Shown here: piece after piece, positions 1-9,716 of the stretch | Layout of the letters: every line of letters starts with the position of its first letter | Numbering within the stretch: position 1 is the stretch's first letter | NCBI GenBank assembly: GCA_946481025.1 | Contig: CAMLNA010000022.1 | Span: 1 to 41,096 of the forward strand | Reading direction: 5' to 3' | DNA from: an uncultured Rivibacter sp. | Lineage (GTDB): Bacteria > Pseudomonadota > Gammaproteobacteria > Burkholderiales > Burkholderiaceae | DNA length: 41,096 nt | Notes under the pieces: model-generated | What the model was told of the DNA's origin: nothing | Databases searched by the model: none | The model's input: the letters and a program-made list of their open reading frames with translations, nothing else | Translations under genes and position numbers: made by a program

Positions 1-66
1 CCCCTCGTCCGGCGGGTACGCCGGCCCGGCGCTCGGCCCGCGAGATCCAGGTCGACACAGGGTGTC

Positions 67-1338
67 TCATGGCGCCACCTCGGTGTTGCGATGCTCGGCG
101 AAGCGGTTGCCGGTGTCGCTGTAGGCGCGACCCGAGGTCGAGGTGCCCCACGGGTCCAGCTTGCGGATGTGGGCGCCCAGCGTGCTGTTGCGCACCAGCG
201 CCTGGCCGTTGGGCGAGGTGCCGGCCACGTAGGTGCCGCTGGCCACGCCCTCGTCCCAGGCGCGGCCGAGGTAGGTCGTGTTGGCGGTGGCGCCGCCGTC
301 GGCGGTGAACTGGCTGTCGATCGCAAGCAGGCCGTAGGCGCTGTTCGGCGAGGTGCTGGGAGCCAGCATCGTGGTCGCGGCCCCCACCGGCAGCCGCGTG
401 CTGAGGTAGTGGATGCGGCACTGGTCGAGCACGATGACGCCGCGGCCGAAGATGAAGTCGGTGTCGCCCTGGATGTGGCTCGCCTTGAAGTAGGCGCGCG
501 ACACCGTGCTGGCGTTGGGCGACTTCACGTACAGCGAGTCCTGGTGGCCGAGCACGCGCACGTTCTCGAACACCAGCTTGTCGGCCTGCGTCATGAGCGC
601 CACCGCCTGCGCGCCGCCCGAGCCGGAGGCCCCGGCGGGGTAGCCGGTGCCATGGTCCACGTCGTCCATCGCGTCGTTGGCGAAGCTCAGGTTCTTGGCA
701 TGGAAGCCGTTGCTGTAGATCGCCACCGAGGCGCTGCCGCTGGTGCCGTAGGTGGCGCCGGCGAGGTTGGGGTTGCAGGGGTTGGCCGAATCGACGTTGG
801 CCGCCTTCGCCTTGCCGTTGTAGTTGCCGTTCACGATGACGACCTCGCTGGCGTCGGCCGAGCTGCCGTACAGCGTGATGGGCGCCTTGTCCTTGGCGCA
901 CACCAGCTCGCGGTAGGTGCCGGGCTTCACGCGGATGTACACCCGCGTGCTGCTCGCGGTGGCCAACGGCACCGCGTCGATCGCGGCCTGCACGGTGGTG
1001 TGCGTGCCGCTGCCGTCGGCGGCCACGGTGTAGGTCGGCGTGAAGCTGCCCACGTCGCCGATGGCCGGCGGCACCCAGTTGTCGGTGGTGAGGCCGGCAC
1101 CGCCGGCGCCGGTCAGCACGCCGGCCTGGGCCAGGTACTTCGCCACCGTGTAGTCCTGCGCCTGCGCATCGGTGAGCTGCGGGCGGCTCGCTGTGCTGGC
1201 CGGCACGGGAGCCGCAGCGGGAGGCGCGGGCGCCGGCACGGGCGCAGCAGCGGGGTCGTCGTCGCCGCCGCCGCAGGCGGCCGTGGCGGCCGCGAGCCCC
1301 ATCAGGAGGGCGAGCGTGGCCAGTCTGGTCGTGTTCAT
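67..1338 (-). CDS. Pectin methylesterase (CE8), lipoprotein
   Basis: Removes methyl esters from homogalacturonan so that pectate lyases can act. The 423-residue product has the CE8 active-site blocks: QAVAL (Gln244), GHQDSLY (Gln266, Asp267), GDTDFIFG (Asp294) and LGRAW (Arg359), plus the early GTYREL motif. The N-terminus is a signal peptide ending in a lipobox-like ATAAC with Cys22, followed by a Gly/Asp and Pro/Ala-rich spacer, so an outer-membrane lipoprotein is likely. The reading frame is open for 66 codons further upstream, but ATG at 1338 has a GGAGAC ribosome site (1345-1350) and begins the signal peptide. It is the last gene of the minus-strand pectin series, downstream of two pectate lyases. 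The 66 bases beyond its stop, up to the window edge, hold nothing I can name. Confidence 0.93.
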   Translation of the reverse strand: MNTTRLATLALLMGLAAATAACGGGDDDPAAAPVPAPAPPAAAPVPASTASRPQLTDAQAQDYTVAKYLAQAGVLTGAGGAGLTTDNWVPPAIGDVGSFTPTYTVAADGSGTHTTVQAAIDAVPLATASSTRVYIRVKPGTYRELVCAKDKAPITLYGSSADASEVVIVNGNYNGKAKAANVDSANPCNPNLAGATYGTSGSASVAIYSNGFHAKNLSFANDAMDDVDHGTGYPAGASGSGGAQAVALMTQADKLVFENVRVLGHQDSLYVKSPNASTVSRAYFKASHIQGDTDFIFGRGVIVLDQCRIHYLSTRLPVGAATTMLAPSTSPNSAYGLLAIDSQFTADGGATANTTYLGRAWDEGVASGTYVAGTSPNGQALVRNSTLGAHIRKLDPWGTSTSGRAYSDTGNRFAEHRNTEVAP

Positions 1339-1452
1339 GTCTGGGTCTCCTCGTTCGGTGGTGGACGGCGCTCGTACCGGCTCGGGCCGGCACGGCGCCT
1401 TCTCATCTCCACCGCGAGGCGTCAGACCCGGCGGCTGGTGTGTGAAATGAAA

Positions 1453-1479
1453 GGGCCGGGCTTCAGAGCCTTCCGGCCC
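1453..1479 (-). terminator. Possible terminator overlapping the end of the first pectate lyase gene
   Basis: On the minus strand GGGCCGG pairs with CCGGCCC around the stop codon at 1463-1465, followed by the T-rich TTTCATTT. A smaller internal stem (GGCT/AGCC) is an alternative fold. It could partly separate the pectate lyase transcript from the methylesterase gene. Confidence 0.4.
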
Positions 1480-3316
1480 CGGCACTGGCGCGCAGCGAAC
1501 CGCGCAGGTTGTCGGCCGGCTGCAGCGTGTAGCCATAGGGCGGGCTCCACAGCTGCTGCACGGGCAGGCCGTCGCAGCCCTGCAGCTCCACGTCGATGAC
1601 CGCCGTCATCGGCTTGCCGTCGTCGCCCTTGTCGCTGATGAAGCGATGGCCCGAGCTGCGGAAGCTGGTGGCGCTCTTGCCGCCGGCGAGCTTGCCGCAC
1701 ACCTCGGCCGGCTTCAGGCCGGTGAAGTCGTAGAAGTTGCCCTGCGAGATCACGTCGGACTGGTAGCGCGCCTGCAGCGCGGAGCCGAACTTCACGTCCT
1801 TGTCGGTGGTGGAGGTGCTGCCGGTGACGAGGTTGTTGTAGAGGTGCACCTGCCCGAAGCGCGCCAGCGGCTGGCGCGAGCCGAGGCTGTCCCACCAGTT
1901 GCCGGTGAAGGTGACGTGCAGCCGTCCTGCATCGCTCCAGGCACGGCCGGAGTCGCCGTTGCCCACCAGCGTGAGCTTGCCGTGCTTGTGGAAGCGGCTG
2001 GCCGACACGGTGACGTAGTCGGAGCCGCGCACGATGTCGAGCCCGCCGTCATGCCGCGTGTCGCCGGCCAGCGAGTCCGGCGTGTCGCCGTCGCTCACGG
2101 TCACGTGGTCGATCCACACATGCTGGGCACGCGAGATCGTCACGCCGTCCATGTAGGCGTTGGCCGAGTCCTCCGGGTTCACGTCCCAGGGCGTGTCGAT
2201 CTGCAGGTTGCGCACGATGACGTTGCGGGTCCACGTGGGGTAGTCCTCCGCGTCCTTGCCGGAGGCAACCCAGGCCTTGTAGTCGGCCTCCGGGTCACCA
2301 CCCGTCGCCAGCGGCAGCTCCTGCCCGACGAGGACCTGCGTGCCGGTCAGGCGTGCGGGCTGGCCGTTGACGTTGATGCCCACCAGCGTGGTGTTCGACG
2401 GCACCTGCAGCGAGCCGCCCTGCTTCTGGTCGGCGAAGCTGGTGTATTCGCGGAAGGCCCCGTTGTCCCAGCGGAAGTCGATGTGGCCGACGACGCGGAT
2501 GATCTTCGGTTCGTCGCGCGCCTCGTTGACCGCCCTGAGCAACTGCTCCTTGTTGAACACGGTGTAGACGCGGTTCTTCGCCGCGCCCGAGCCGCCGGTC
2601 ACGAGCACCGGGCGGTGGCCCGAGCCGTTGCGCGCGAAGCCGTGCCAGCCGTTGGCCGGTGCGCTCTCGCATTCGAAGCCCAGTTGCCCGGCCGTCGGGT
2701 CGGCCACCGCGAACTGCCACGCGGGCAGCACCGGCGCGGCGCGGTAGTTCGACGGGTCGTGCTTGCCGTCGATGGCCACCGGGGCGGTGTAGGTGCGCAC
2801 GCCGTGCTTCGGGTTGATCTGCGCGGCGGGCAGGCCGCGCCTCACGGTGGCCGCGTCGATCACGCCGGCGGGCAGCACCGGCGCGGCGCACGCGCGATCG
2901 GCCGGTGCGGGTGCGGGGGTGGGTGCCGGCGTCGGTGCCGGTGCCGGTGCCGGTGTTGGGGCCGGCGTCGGGGCCGGCGTTGGTGCGGGGGTTGGGGTGG
3001 GTGCCGGCGTGGGGGTCGGTGTGGTGGAACCCACCGGCCCGACCGCGCACTTCTTCGCGAGGCCGGGGTACGGGTCGGAGCCGAAGGTCGCCACCGTGCA
3101 GGCGATGTCGCCCGACAGGTTCTTGATGACCCACTTGTCCTTGATGCCGAACGACACCGGCCGCACCACGGCGCCGGCCTTGCAGGTGCCGCCTTCGTCG
3201 GCGCACTTCGAATAGCCGCTCGGCCAGTCCACCGCCAGCGCGGGGACGGCAGCCGAGCACATCATCGCCGCCGCGGCTGCGCGGGCGACGACGGTCTTGT
3301 TTCGACGGGCAGACAT
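1463..3316 (-). CDS. Secreted pectate lyase, PL1 family, with N-terminal EGGTC module
   Basis: Cleaves de-esterified polygalacturonate by beta-elimination outside the cell. The 617-residue protein has a signal peptide (about 1-28), a small Cys-containing module (about 29-96, CADEGGTC...[19 protein letters not shown]), a Thr/Pro/Ala linker (97-139), about 100 residues of unassigned sequence, and a PL1 right-handed beta-helix domain (about 220-617). PL1 signatures are WIDH (401-404), HDGGLDIVRGSDYVTVS and R481-x-P-x-x-R486 in RQPLARFGQVH. ATG 3316 follows an AGGAAG ribosome site; the open frame continues upstream but lacks sense as protein. The EGGTC module resembles small domains attached to other bacterial polysaccharide-degrading enzymes (recalled, not searched), so substrate binding is a guess. 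It sits directly downstream of a second pectate lyase with an almost identical module. Confidence 0.92.
   Translation of the reverse strand: MSARRNKTVVARAAAAAMMCSAAVPALAVDWPSGYSKCADEGGTCKAGAVVRPVSFGIKDKWVIKNLSGDIACTVATFGSDPYPGLAKKCAVGPVGSTTPTPTPAPTPTPAPTPAPTPAPTPAPAPAPTPAPTPAPAPADRACAAPVLPAGVIDAATVRRGLPAAQINPKHGVRTYTAPVAIDGKHDPSNYRAAPVLPAWQFAVADPTAGQLGFECESAPANGWHGFARNGSGHRPVLVTGGSGAAKNRVYTVFNKEQLLRAVNEARDEPKIIRVVGHIDFRWDNGAFREYTSFADQKQGGSLQVPSNTTLVGINVNGQPARLTGTQVLVGQELPLATGGDPEADYKAWVASGKDAEDYPTWTRNVIVRNLQIDTPWDVNPEDSANAYMDGVTISRAQHVWIDHVTVSDGDTPDSLAGDTRHDGGLDIVRGSDYVTVSASRFHKHGKLTLVGNGDSGRAWSDAGRLHVTFTGNWWDSLGSRQPLARFGQVHLYNNLVTGSTSTTDKDVKFGSALQARYQSDVISQGNFYDFTGLKPAEVCGKLAGGKSATSFRSSGHRFISDKGDDGKPMTAVIDVELQGCDGLPVQQLWSPPYGYTLQPADNLRGSLRASAGAGRL
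2900..3028 (-). repeat. Pro-Thr-Ala linker repeat in first pectate lyase
   Basis: Tandem degenerate hexamers encode TP/AP dipeptides (residues 97-139). This is a typical flexible linker between an accessory module and a catalytic domain. Confidence 0.85.
3021..3245 (-). repeat. Duplicated EGGTC-module DNA, copy 1
   Basis: This 225-bp stretch, coding for the N-terminal module, aligns without gaps to 4628-4852. I count nine mismatches by eye, seven of them in the first 55 bp. The flanking signal peptides and catalytic domains are clearly diverged. Confidence 0.9.
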
Positions 3317-3402
3317 CGCGTCTTCCTCTCGTGTGTTGGAGAAACAGCTCGGGGAAGGCCGACCCCGGGGACGGGGCCGGCCGCAAGGCGCGAAGCGCTG
3401 CG

Positions 3403-4932
3403 TCAGTTGACGGTGAGCTTGCCCGTGCCCGCGTTCGACAGCACGCGGGCCTTCACCTGCGAGGCCGACACGGCGCTGTTGCTGTAGGGGATGCTCCAGC
3501 TCGAGGCGGCGAAGCTGCACGAGCTCGAGAGGTTGAGCGCGGCACCGTTGAGCAGCGAGCCGACGTCGCTGATGGCGCCGGTCTTGCTCGACGAGCCCGG
3601 GTTCTTCACCACGTCGGGGCAGCTGCTCGCGCCGGTGATGTCGAACGCGTTCTGCTCCGAGCGGATCTGCGCCTTGTAGCCCACGCCGATGCTGTAGCCG
3701 TGCGCGTACACCGAGTGCGACTTGCTGCCTTCGAAGTAGTTGTTGACCACGTGCACGCGGCCGAAGCGCACACGCGGGGCGCGTTCGCTCACGTTCTTGA
3801 AGTGGTTGTCGCGGAAGGTCACCGTGAGGTGGCCGTCGTCGCTCGTCGTGCTGTCGGACGAACCGATCAGGTTGTTCTTGGCATGCAGCTCGAACACGTT
3901 GTTGGTGATGCTCACGTAGTCGGAGCCGTTCTTCACGTCGAGCGCACCGTCGTGGCACTGCTTGACCTTGCCGTTCTCGACGGGCGACTTGTCATCGGTC
4001 TGCGGCGCGTCGGTGAAGCGGTTGTGGTCGATCCACACGTTCTTCGAGCCGTCGACCACGAGGCCGTCGAACTGCGAGTTCCAGTTGCCGGTGGAACCGT
4101 CGTCCGGATCCCACACCGGCGCCACGTCGCACGGGTTCACGATCGTGAGGTTGCGCACGATGACGTTGTTCACGCCCTTCACGTTGATGACGGCGTTCAC
4201 GAAGGTCGCCGAGGTGCCGGCCCCGATGAGCGTGGTGTTGGACGGCAGGTTGATGCGGCTGCGGGTGGCCTGGTCCGAGGTGCTGGTGAAGGGCCCGCCG
4301 TTGTCGGAAGAGGCCATGTCGATGGTGCCGTAGACCTTGATGATCTTGGCGGCGGTGCCGGCGGCGTCGATCGCGGCCTTCAGCTGCGACGGCGAGCTCA
4401 CCTTGTAGATGCGGCTGGCCGCGGCGGCCGAGCCGCCGCTGGTGCCGCCGTTCTGGCTGGCCCAGCCGTTGGCCGGGGCGACTTCGGTGCTGGCATCGGC
4501 GCTCGGGGCCGGCGTGGGCGCGGGTGTCGGTGCAGGCGTGGGAGCGGGCGTCGGGGCCGGGGTCGGTGCGGGCGTGGGGGCCGGCGTGGGGGTTGGTGTC
4601 GGGGCCGGAGTGGGCGTGGGGGTCGGCGTGGTGGAACCCACCGGGCCCACTGCGCACTTCTTCGCCAAGCCCGGGTAGGGGTCGGAGCCGAAGGTCGCCA
4701 CCGTGCAGGCGATGTCGCCCGACAGGTTCTTGATGACCCACTTGTCCTTGATGCCGAACGACACCGGCCGCACCACGGTGCCGGCCTTGCAGGTGCCGCC
4801 TTCGTCGGCGCACTTCGAATAGCCGCTCGGCCAATCCACCGCCAGCGCGGGGGTGCTGGCCGCACACAGCACGACTGCGGCGGCCGCGATCCGGGTCATG
4901 CCGGCGGTGCGTGCCTTGTCCGTCTTCTTCAT
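3403..4932 (-). CDS. Secreted pectate lyase, PL1 family, second copy with EGGTC module
   Basis: A second extracellular PL1 pectate lyase, 509 residues. Layout: signal peptide (about 1-31), EGGTC module (33-93), Pro/Thr linker (100-143), then the PL1 domain (about 155-509). Motifs are WIDH (300-303), [19 protein letters not shown], and R384-x-P-x-x-R389 in [19 protein letters not shown] 4932 has an AGGAG ribosome site. Its catalytic domain is closer to the compact core PL1 type than the first copy and differs widely from it, while the two N-terminal modules are nearly identical in DNA. That points to module exchange or gene conversion rather than a simple duplication. The stop lies 86 bp upstream of the first pectate lyase's start, so co-transcription is likely. 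Confidence 0.93.
   Translation of the reverse strand: MKKTDKARTAGMTRIAAAAVVLCAASTPALAVDWPSGYSKCADEGGTCKAGTVVRPVSFGIKDKWVIKNLSGDIACTVATFGSDPYPGLAKKCAVGPVGSTTPTPTPTPAPTPTPTPAPTPAPTPAPTPAPTPAPTPAPTPAPSADASTEVAPANGWASQNGGTSGGSAAAASRIYKVSSPSQLKAAIDAAGTAAKIIKVYGTIDMASSDNGGPFTSTSDQATRSRINLPSNTTLIGAGTSATFVNAVINVKGVNNVIVRNLTIVNPCDVAPVWDPDDGSTGNWNSQFDGLVVDGSKNVWIDHNRFTDAPQTDDKSPVENGKVKQCHDGALDVKNGSDYVSITNNVFELHAKNNLIGSSDSTTSDDGHLTVTFRDNHFKNVSERAPRVRFGRVHVVNNYFEGSKSHSVYAHGYSIGVGYKAQIRSEQNAFDITGASSCPDVVKNPGSSSKTGAISDVGSLLNGAALNLSSSCSFAASSWSIPYSNSAVSASQVKARVLSNAGTGKLTVN
4504..4635 (-). repeat. Pro-Thr-Ala linker repeat in second pectate lyase
   Basis: Tandem hexamer-like repeats encode TPAP units (residues 100-143). 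Same role as the linker in the neighbouring lyase, but with a different repeat order. Confidence 0.85.
4628..4852 (-). repeat. Duplicated EGGTC-module DNA, copy 2
   Basis: Partner of 3021-3245. From the GTCGGAGCC block onward only two differences remain over about 170 bp, far fewer than synonymous drift would give if the copies were as old as the divergence of the catalytic domains. Confidence 0.9.
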
Positions 4933-4997
4933 TCGCGTTCTCCTCTAGATATGGTTTCGAATGACAGGCGGCATCAGGCCGCGCCCTGCGGGAGTCA

Positions 4998-5049
4998 CCG
5001 GGCAAGGGGCCCGGCGCGGGGTCACAGAAGCGGCGCAGGGGCATGCGCC
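4998..5049 (-). terminator. Two small hairpins between ogl and pectate lyase
   Basis: CCGGGC/GCCCGG (4998-5014) and GGCGCA/TGCGCC (5032-5049) are perfect 6-bp stems just beyond the ogl stop. Neither has a T-tract, so they may stabilise a 3' end or attenuate rather than terminate fully. Confidence 0.3.
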
Positions 5050-5059
5050 GCCCGACCCG

Positions 5060-6214
5060 TCAAAGCGTGGCCAGATACAAGGCGGGCTCGCCTTCGTGAT
5101 CGGACGTGTAGAGCACCTGCTTCTCGTCGGGCGTGAACGACGGATGCGGGTGCGTGACCTGGCGGTTGCCCTTGTAGACCCGCCATGAGCTGTCGTGCCG
5201 GGCGATGCTTCGCTCGGTGCCGGCCTTCAGGTCGAACAGGTGCAGGTAGGGGTCGTTCTTGACCTGGTAGCCGCCGGTGTCGTCCACGTCGGCCGGGGTT
5301 TCGCAGCCGTCGCCCACGATCAGCGTGCCGTCGTGGTTGCTCATGAGGTGCGAACACGGCGGCATGCCGGTCAGGCGGCGGTTCTCGAGCGTCACCGGGT
5401 CGAGCGAGCAGATCCAGCGCTCCTTGTGGCCCTTCTGGTACGACACGTAGATCATGGCCGAGCCGTCGGGCACCCAGAACTCGTGGGTGCAGCTTTCGCC
5501 GTCGGCGTGCTCCTTGCCGCAACGCACGTTGCTGCCGTCCTCGTCGCAGAACCACATGCGCGCGTCGATCAGGTCGTGCGGGCCTTCATGGCAGAAGGCG
5601 ACGGTGTTGTCGTCGAACGGGCGGTACTGCGGGTGGCCCAGCCAGCCGTCGATCTCGTGGATCACCTCACGCGCGCCGGTGGCGAGGTCGATGCGGATCA
5701 TGCGGCAGCGCGGCTTCGCGAAGAACATCTCGCGGAACTTCTGCCAGTCGGACAGCGGGAACCAGTCGCTCCTGCGGATCTCGATGCCGACCATCTTGGT
5801 ACAGGCCGAGTTGGCGACCCAGGTGCCGTAGCCGACCCAGTCATCGGGCACCACGTACACCACTTCTTCGGCCAGCGTGGCGAGCGACAGGCGGATGAGC
5901 TGCCGCTCGGCGCGCACGAAGTAGAGATGCCGGTCGTCCGGGCTCAGGAAGCCGCCGAAGGTGTTCTCGCCGGGCTGGTCGGTCAGCTGCACGGCCTGCT
6001 GCGTCGAAAGGTCCAGCAGGTGGTAGTTCCAGCTCGTGCCCGGGCCGAACTCGGCGCCGAAGAGCAGGTGCCGGCCATCGTTGGTGAAACACTTCTGATA
6101 GAAGTAGTTGCGATGGCAGGTCACATCGGTGGGCGTGAGCCGCGTGACGCGTGCGCCGGTGTCGCGGTCTTGGAGGGTGTGGAAGGCGAGTTGGCGAACG
6201 GTGGACTTGCTCAT
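5060..6214 (-). CDS. ogl: Oligogalacturonate lyase (PL22)
   Basis: Cytoplasmic enzyme that splits short, often unsaturated, oligogalacturonides by beta-elimination to 5-keto-4-deoxyuronate. The 384-residue protein has no signal peptide and matches the seven-bladed propeller family throughout. The metal-binding signature Q-x-x-H-x-H is present as QVTHPH (Gln352, His355, His357), matching Gln350, His353 and His355 of the Yersinia enzyme, and a further His lies in the CSHLMSNHDG segment. It lies 138 bp downstream of the substrate-binding protein of the ABC importer, which fits intracellular processing of imported oligomers. ATG 6214 starts at the family's usual position; I see no strong ribosome site. 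Confidence 0.94.
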   Translation of the reverse strand: MSKSTVRQLAFHTLQDRDTGARVTRLTPTDVTCHRNYFYQKCFTNDGRHLLFGAEFGPGTSWNYHLLDLSTQQAVQLTDQPGENTFGGFLSPDDRHLYFVRAERQLIRLSLATLAEEVVYVVPDDWVGYGTWVANSACTKMVGIEIRRSDWFPLSDWQKFREMFFAKPRCRMIRIDLATGAREVIHEIDGWLGHPQYRPFDDNTVAFCHEGPHDLIDARMWFCDEDGSNVRCGKEHADGESCTHEFWVPDGSAMIYVSYQKGHKERWICSLDPVTLENRRLTGMPPCSHLMSNHDGTLIVGDGCETPADVDDTGGYQVKNDPYLHLFDLKAGTERSIARHDSSWRVYKGNRQVTHPHPSFTPDEKQVLYTSDHEGEPALYLATL

Positions 6215-6240
6215 CGCGGCGACGTCGAAGGGGTGGACTC

Positions 6241-6270
6241 AAAAAGCCCGGCCGGGGCACTGGGCCCGCA
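6241..6270 (-). terminator. Possible terminator after the ABC transporter genes
   Basis: On the minus strand a G+C-rich inverted segment ending GGCCGGGC runs into TTTTT (6241-6245). The stem is short, so partial read-through into ogl is plausible. Confidence 0.4.
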
Positions 6271-6352
6271 GCCGGTGAACCGATGCGGACCGCGCCGCAC
6301 CTAGGAGATCGAGGACATGCAGATGAACCCGATCCATTGCAAACGGCTCAGC

Positions 6353-7648
6353 TCACTTGATGCGCTGAAGCAGGGCATTGCCCTCTTCGAGCAGGCGGCG
6401 CGCGGCCTCCTGCTCGGTGGCCTTGCCGTAGGCCACCGTCTCGAACACCTCGCGCATGAATTTCTGGAAGCGCGCGTTCTCGAACAGCGGTGACGGCAGG
6501 TCGATCTTGCCGGCGTCCTTCTGCTTCTTGATCTGCAGATAGGCCTTGAGCTCCAGCGGCGCGATGCGGCTTTCCTTCACCAGCGTGTGGAACTGGCTGT
6601 CGGCCGCCGGCACGCCGCGCGAAAGGCCCAGCAGACGCGCCGCCTCCGGGTCGGTGAGCAGGAAGTTCAGGAACTTCGCCGCCACCTCGGGGTGCTTGCT
6701 GCGCTTGCTCACGGTGAACATGAGCGCGGGCCGGCCGAACATGCCGCTGTTCTTGGCGCCGGGCAGGGTGAGGAACTCGCCCACCTCGAGCTTCTGCTCC
6801 TTGTTGAGCGTGCTCTCGCGCAGGCGCAGCACCGAGTCCCAGGTGTAGTTGCCGGCCCAGTTGCCCACCACCCAGTCGGGCTGCTGCTCGGTCGGCTTCT
6901 CGGCGCCGCCGAGGCTTGCACGCAGCGGCAGCGGCACGCCCACGTTGTTGGTGGTGAGCTTCTTGTAGGTCTGCACCCACTCGAGCACGGCCTGCTCGCT
7001 CATCGCAACCCTCGGCTGCGTGGGGTCCACATAGGGCGTGCCGTACTTCTGGTAGATGTAGGCCTGCGACGTGAGGATCATGTCGTAGGCCTCGCCGTCG
7101 ATCACGTAGGCCTTGTCGCCCAGCTTCTGCTTGAACACCGGGCCCGCGGCGAAGAGCTGGTCCCAGGTGGTGGGCAGCGGCAGGCCGGCGCGGTCGAAGC
7201 TGGCCTTGTTCCACAGGAAGATGCGCGCGGTGTACGACGATGGCAGCGCGTTGAGCTTGTCGCGCACCGTGCCCATCTTCAGCTCCTCGTCGGAGAACTG
7301 GTTCAGCGCGAGCAGGCTCTTGCTCTTGTTGAGGTCGTAGAAGCCGTCGCCGGTCTTCGAGAACATGGCCAGCCAGGCCCAGTTGATCTGCATGATGTCG
7401 GGCTCGGAGCCGCCCGCGATCTGCGTGGTCAGGCGCTCCAGGTAGCCCTGGAAGCCCATGTACTCGGCCTTGATCTTCACGCCGGGGTTCTTGGCCTCGA
7501 AGGCGGCAATGGCCTTCAGCGTGGCCTCGTGGCGTTCGCCGCCGCCCCACCACGAGAAGCGCAGGGTCTGCTCCTGCGCGAAGGCGCCCGGCGCGGCCAA
7601 GCCGCAGGCCAGGGTGATGGCGGCCATCAGGCCGTGACGTCGATTCAT
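6353..7648 (-). CDS. togB: ABC transporter substrate-binding protein, oligogalacturonide type
   Basis: Periplasmic binding protein of family 1 (SBP_bac_1), 431 residues, with a signal peptide cut after about residue 24 (GAFA-QEQ). The mature start, LRFSWWGGGERHEATLKAI, is typical of TogB-like oligogalacturonide binders. ATG 7648 has an AGGAG ribosome site, although the frame is open further upstream. It is the last of four ABC genes in one direction, 32 bp after the ATPase gene, and it precedes ogl. The match to TogB rests on family resemblance and on the neighbouring ogl, kduI and kduD; the exact substrate (saturated or unsaturated oligomers) is inferred. Confidence 0.88.
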   Translation of the reverse strand: MNRRHGLMAAITLACGLAAPGAFAQEQTLRFSWWGGGERHEATLKAIAAFEAKNPGVKIKAEYMGFQGYLERLTTQIAGGSEPDIMQINWAWLAMFSKTGDGFYDLNKSKSLLALNQFSDEELKMGTVRDKLNALPSSYTARIFLWNKASFDRAGLPLPTTWDQLFAAGPVFKQKLGDKAYVIDGEAYDMILTSQAYIYQKYGTPYVDPTQPRVAMSEQAVLEWVQTYKKLTTNNVGVPLPLRASLGGAEKPTEQQPDWVVGNWAGNYTWDSVLRLRESTLNKEQKLEVGEFLTLPGAKNSGMFGRPALMFTVSKRSKHPEVAAKFLNFLLTDPEAARLLGLSRGVPAADSQFHTLVKESRIAPLELKAYLQIKKQKDAGKIDLPSPLFENARFQKFMREVFETVAYGKATEQEAARRLLEEGNALLQRIK

Positions 7649-7680
7649 GTGTGTGTCTCCTCTGGTTGTCGGTCGGCGGC

Positions 7681-8811
<1,131 letters not shown>

Positions 8812-8813
8812 GA

Positions 8814-9716
8814 CTAACCTTTGATGCCGGAGGACGCAGCGCCTTCGATGAAGTGGCGCTGGGCGGCGAAGAACACCGCGATGGAGGGCAGCAGCGCGAC
8901 CACCGAGATGGCGATGACGCTGGCCCATTCGACTTCTTCAGTGGCGCCGATGCTCATCTTCAGCGCCAGCGACACGGGGTACTTCTCCACCGTGGACAGG
9001 TAGATGAGCGGGCCCATGAAGTCGTTCATGGTCCAGATGAACTGGAACACCACCACGGAGATGATGGCCGGCTTGAGCAGCGGCACGACGATGTGCCACA
9101 GCAGCTGCAGCGCATTGCAGCCGTCGATCTGCGCCGCCTCCTCCATGTCGCGCGGGATGCCGCGCAGGAACTGCACCAGCATGAACACGAAGAAGGTGTC
9201 GGTGGCGAAGGCCGACGGGACGATCAGCGGCGCGAAGCTGTCGAGCCAGCCGAACTCCTTGAACATGAGGTACTGCGGGATGCGCAGCACGATGTGCGGC
9301 AGCATCATCGTCCCCACCATGATGGAGAACAGCAGCTTCTTGCCGGTGAACTCGAAGCGCGCGAAGGCGTAGGCCACCAGCACGCACGAGATCACCGTGA
9401 CGATGATGCGCGGGATGATGATCGCGAACGAGTTCAGGAAGTAGGTGGCGAAGGTGTATTCGGTGCTGGTCTTCCAGCCCTTCGCATAGGCGGTGAAGTC
9501 GAAGCCCGACGGCCAGAAGCCCACCTCGGTGAAGATCTCCGAGTTGCTCTTGAACGAGGCGCCGACGAGCCAGATCATCGGGTAGAGCATCAGCAGCCCC
9601 ACCGCGATGAGGATGGCGTAGCGCACGACGGCGCTGATGCGCTCGCGGCGCGCGGTGCGTTGCGCCTCGGCGTCGGAGACGACGGCTGTGTCGTGTGTGG
9701 TCATCACTGCGCTCAT
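8814..9716 (-). CDS. togN: ABC transporter inner-membrane permease (TogN type)
   Basis: MalG-like permease of 300 residues with about six membrane segments. The EAA loop that docks the ATPase is EEAAQIDGCNALQLLWHIVVP. The start ATG 9716 overlaps the TGA of the preceding permease gene as TGATG. A GTG one codon earlier (9719) is an alternative start. Pairs with the TogM-like permease to form the heterodimeric pore for imported oligogalacturonides. Confidence 0.92.
   Translation of the reverse strand: MSAVMTTHDTAVVSDAEAQRTARRERISAVVRYAILIAVGLLMLYPMIWLVGASFKSNSEIFTEVGFWPSGFDFTAYAKGWKTSTEYTFATYFLNSFAIIIPRIIVTVISCVLVAYAFARFEFTGKKLLFSIMVGTMMLPHIVLRIPQYLMFKEFGWLDSFAPLIVPSAFATDTFFVFMLVQFLRGIPRDMEEAAQIDGCNALQLLWHIVVPLLKPAIISVVVFQFIWTMNDFMGPLIYLSTVEKYPVSLALKMSIGATEEVEWASVIAISVVALLPSIAVFFAAQRHFIEGAASSGIKG

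Noticed and set aside
2900..3028. Short tandem repeats, considered as CRISPR or minisatellite
   Set aside because: They encode a Thr/Pro/Ala linker in frame, with no spacers.
1463..3958. 831-codon frame extending the first pectate lyase upstream
   Set aside because: The extra 214 codons overlap the second pectate lyase out of frame. A signal peptide and ribosome site place the start at 3316.
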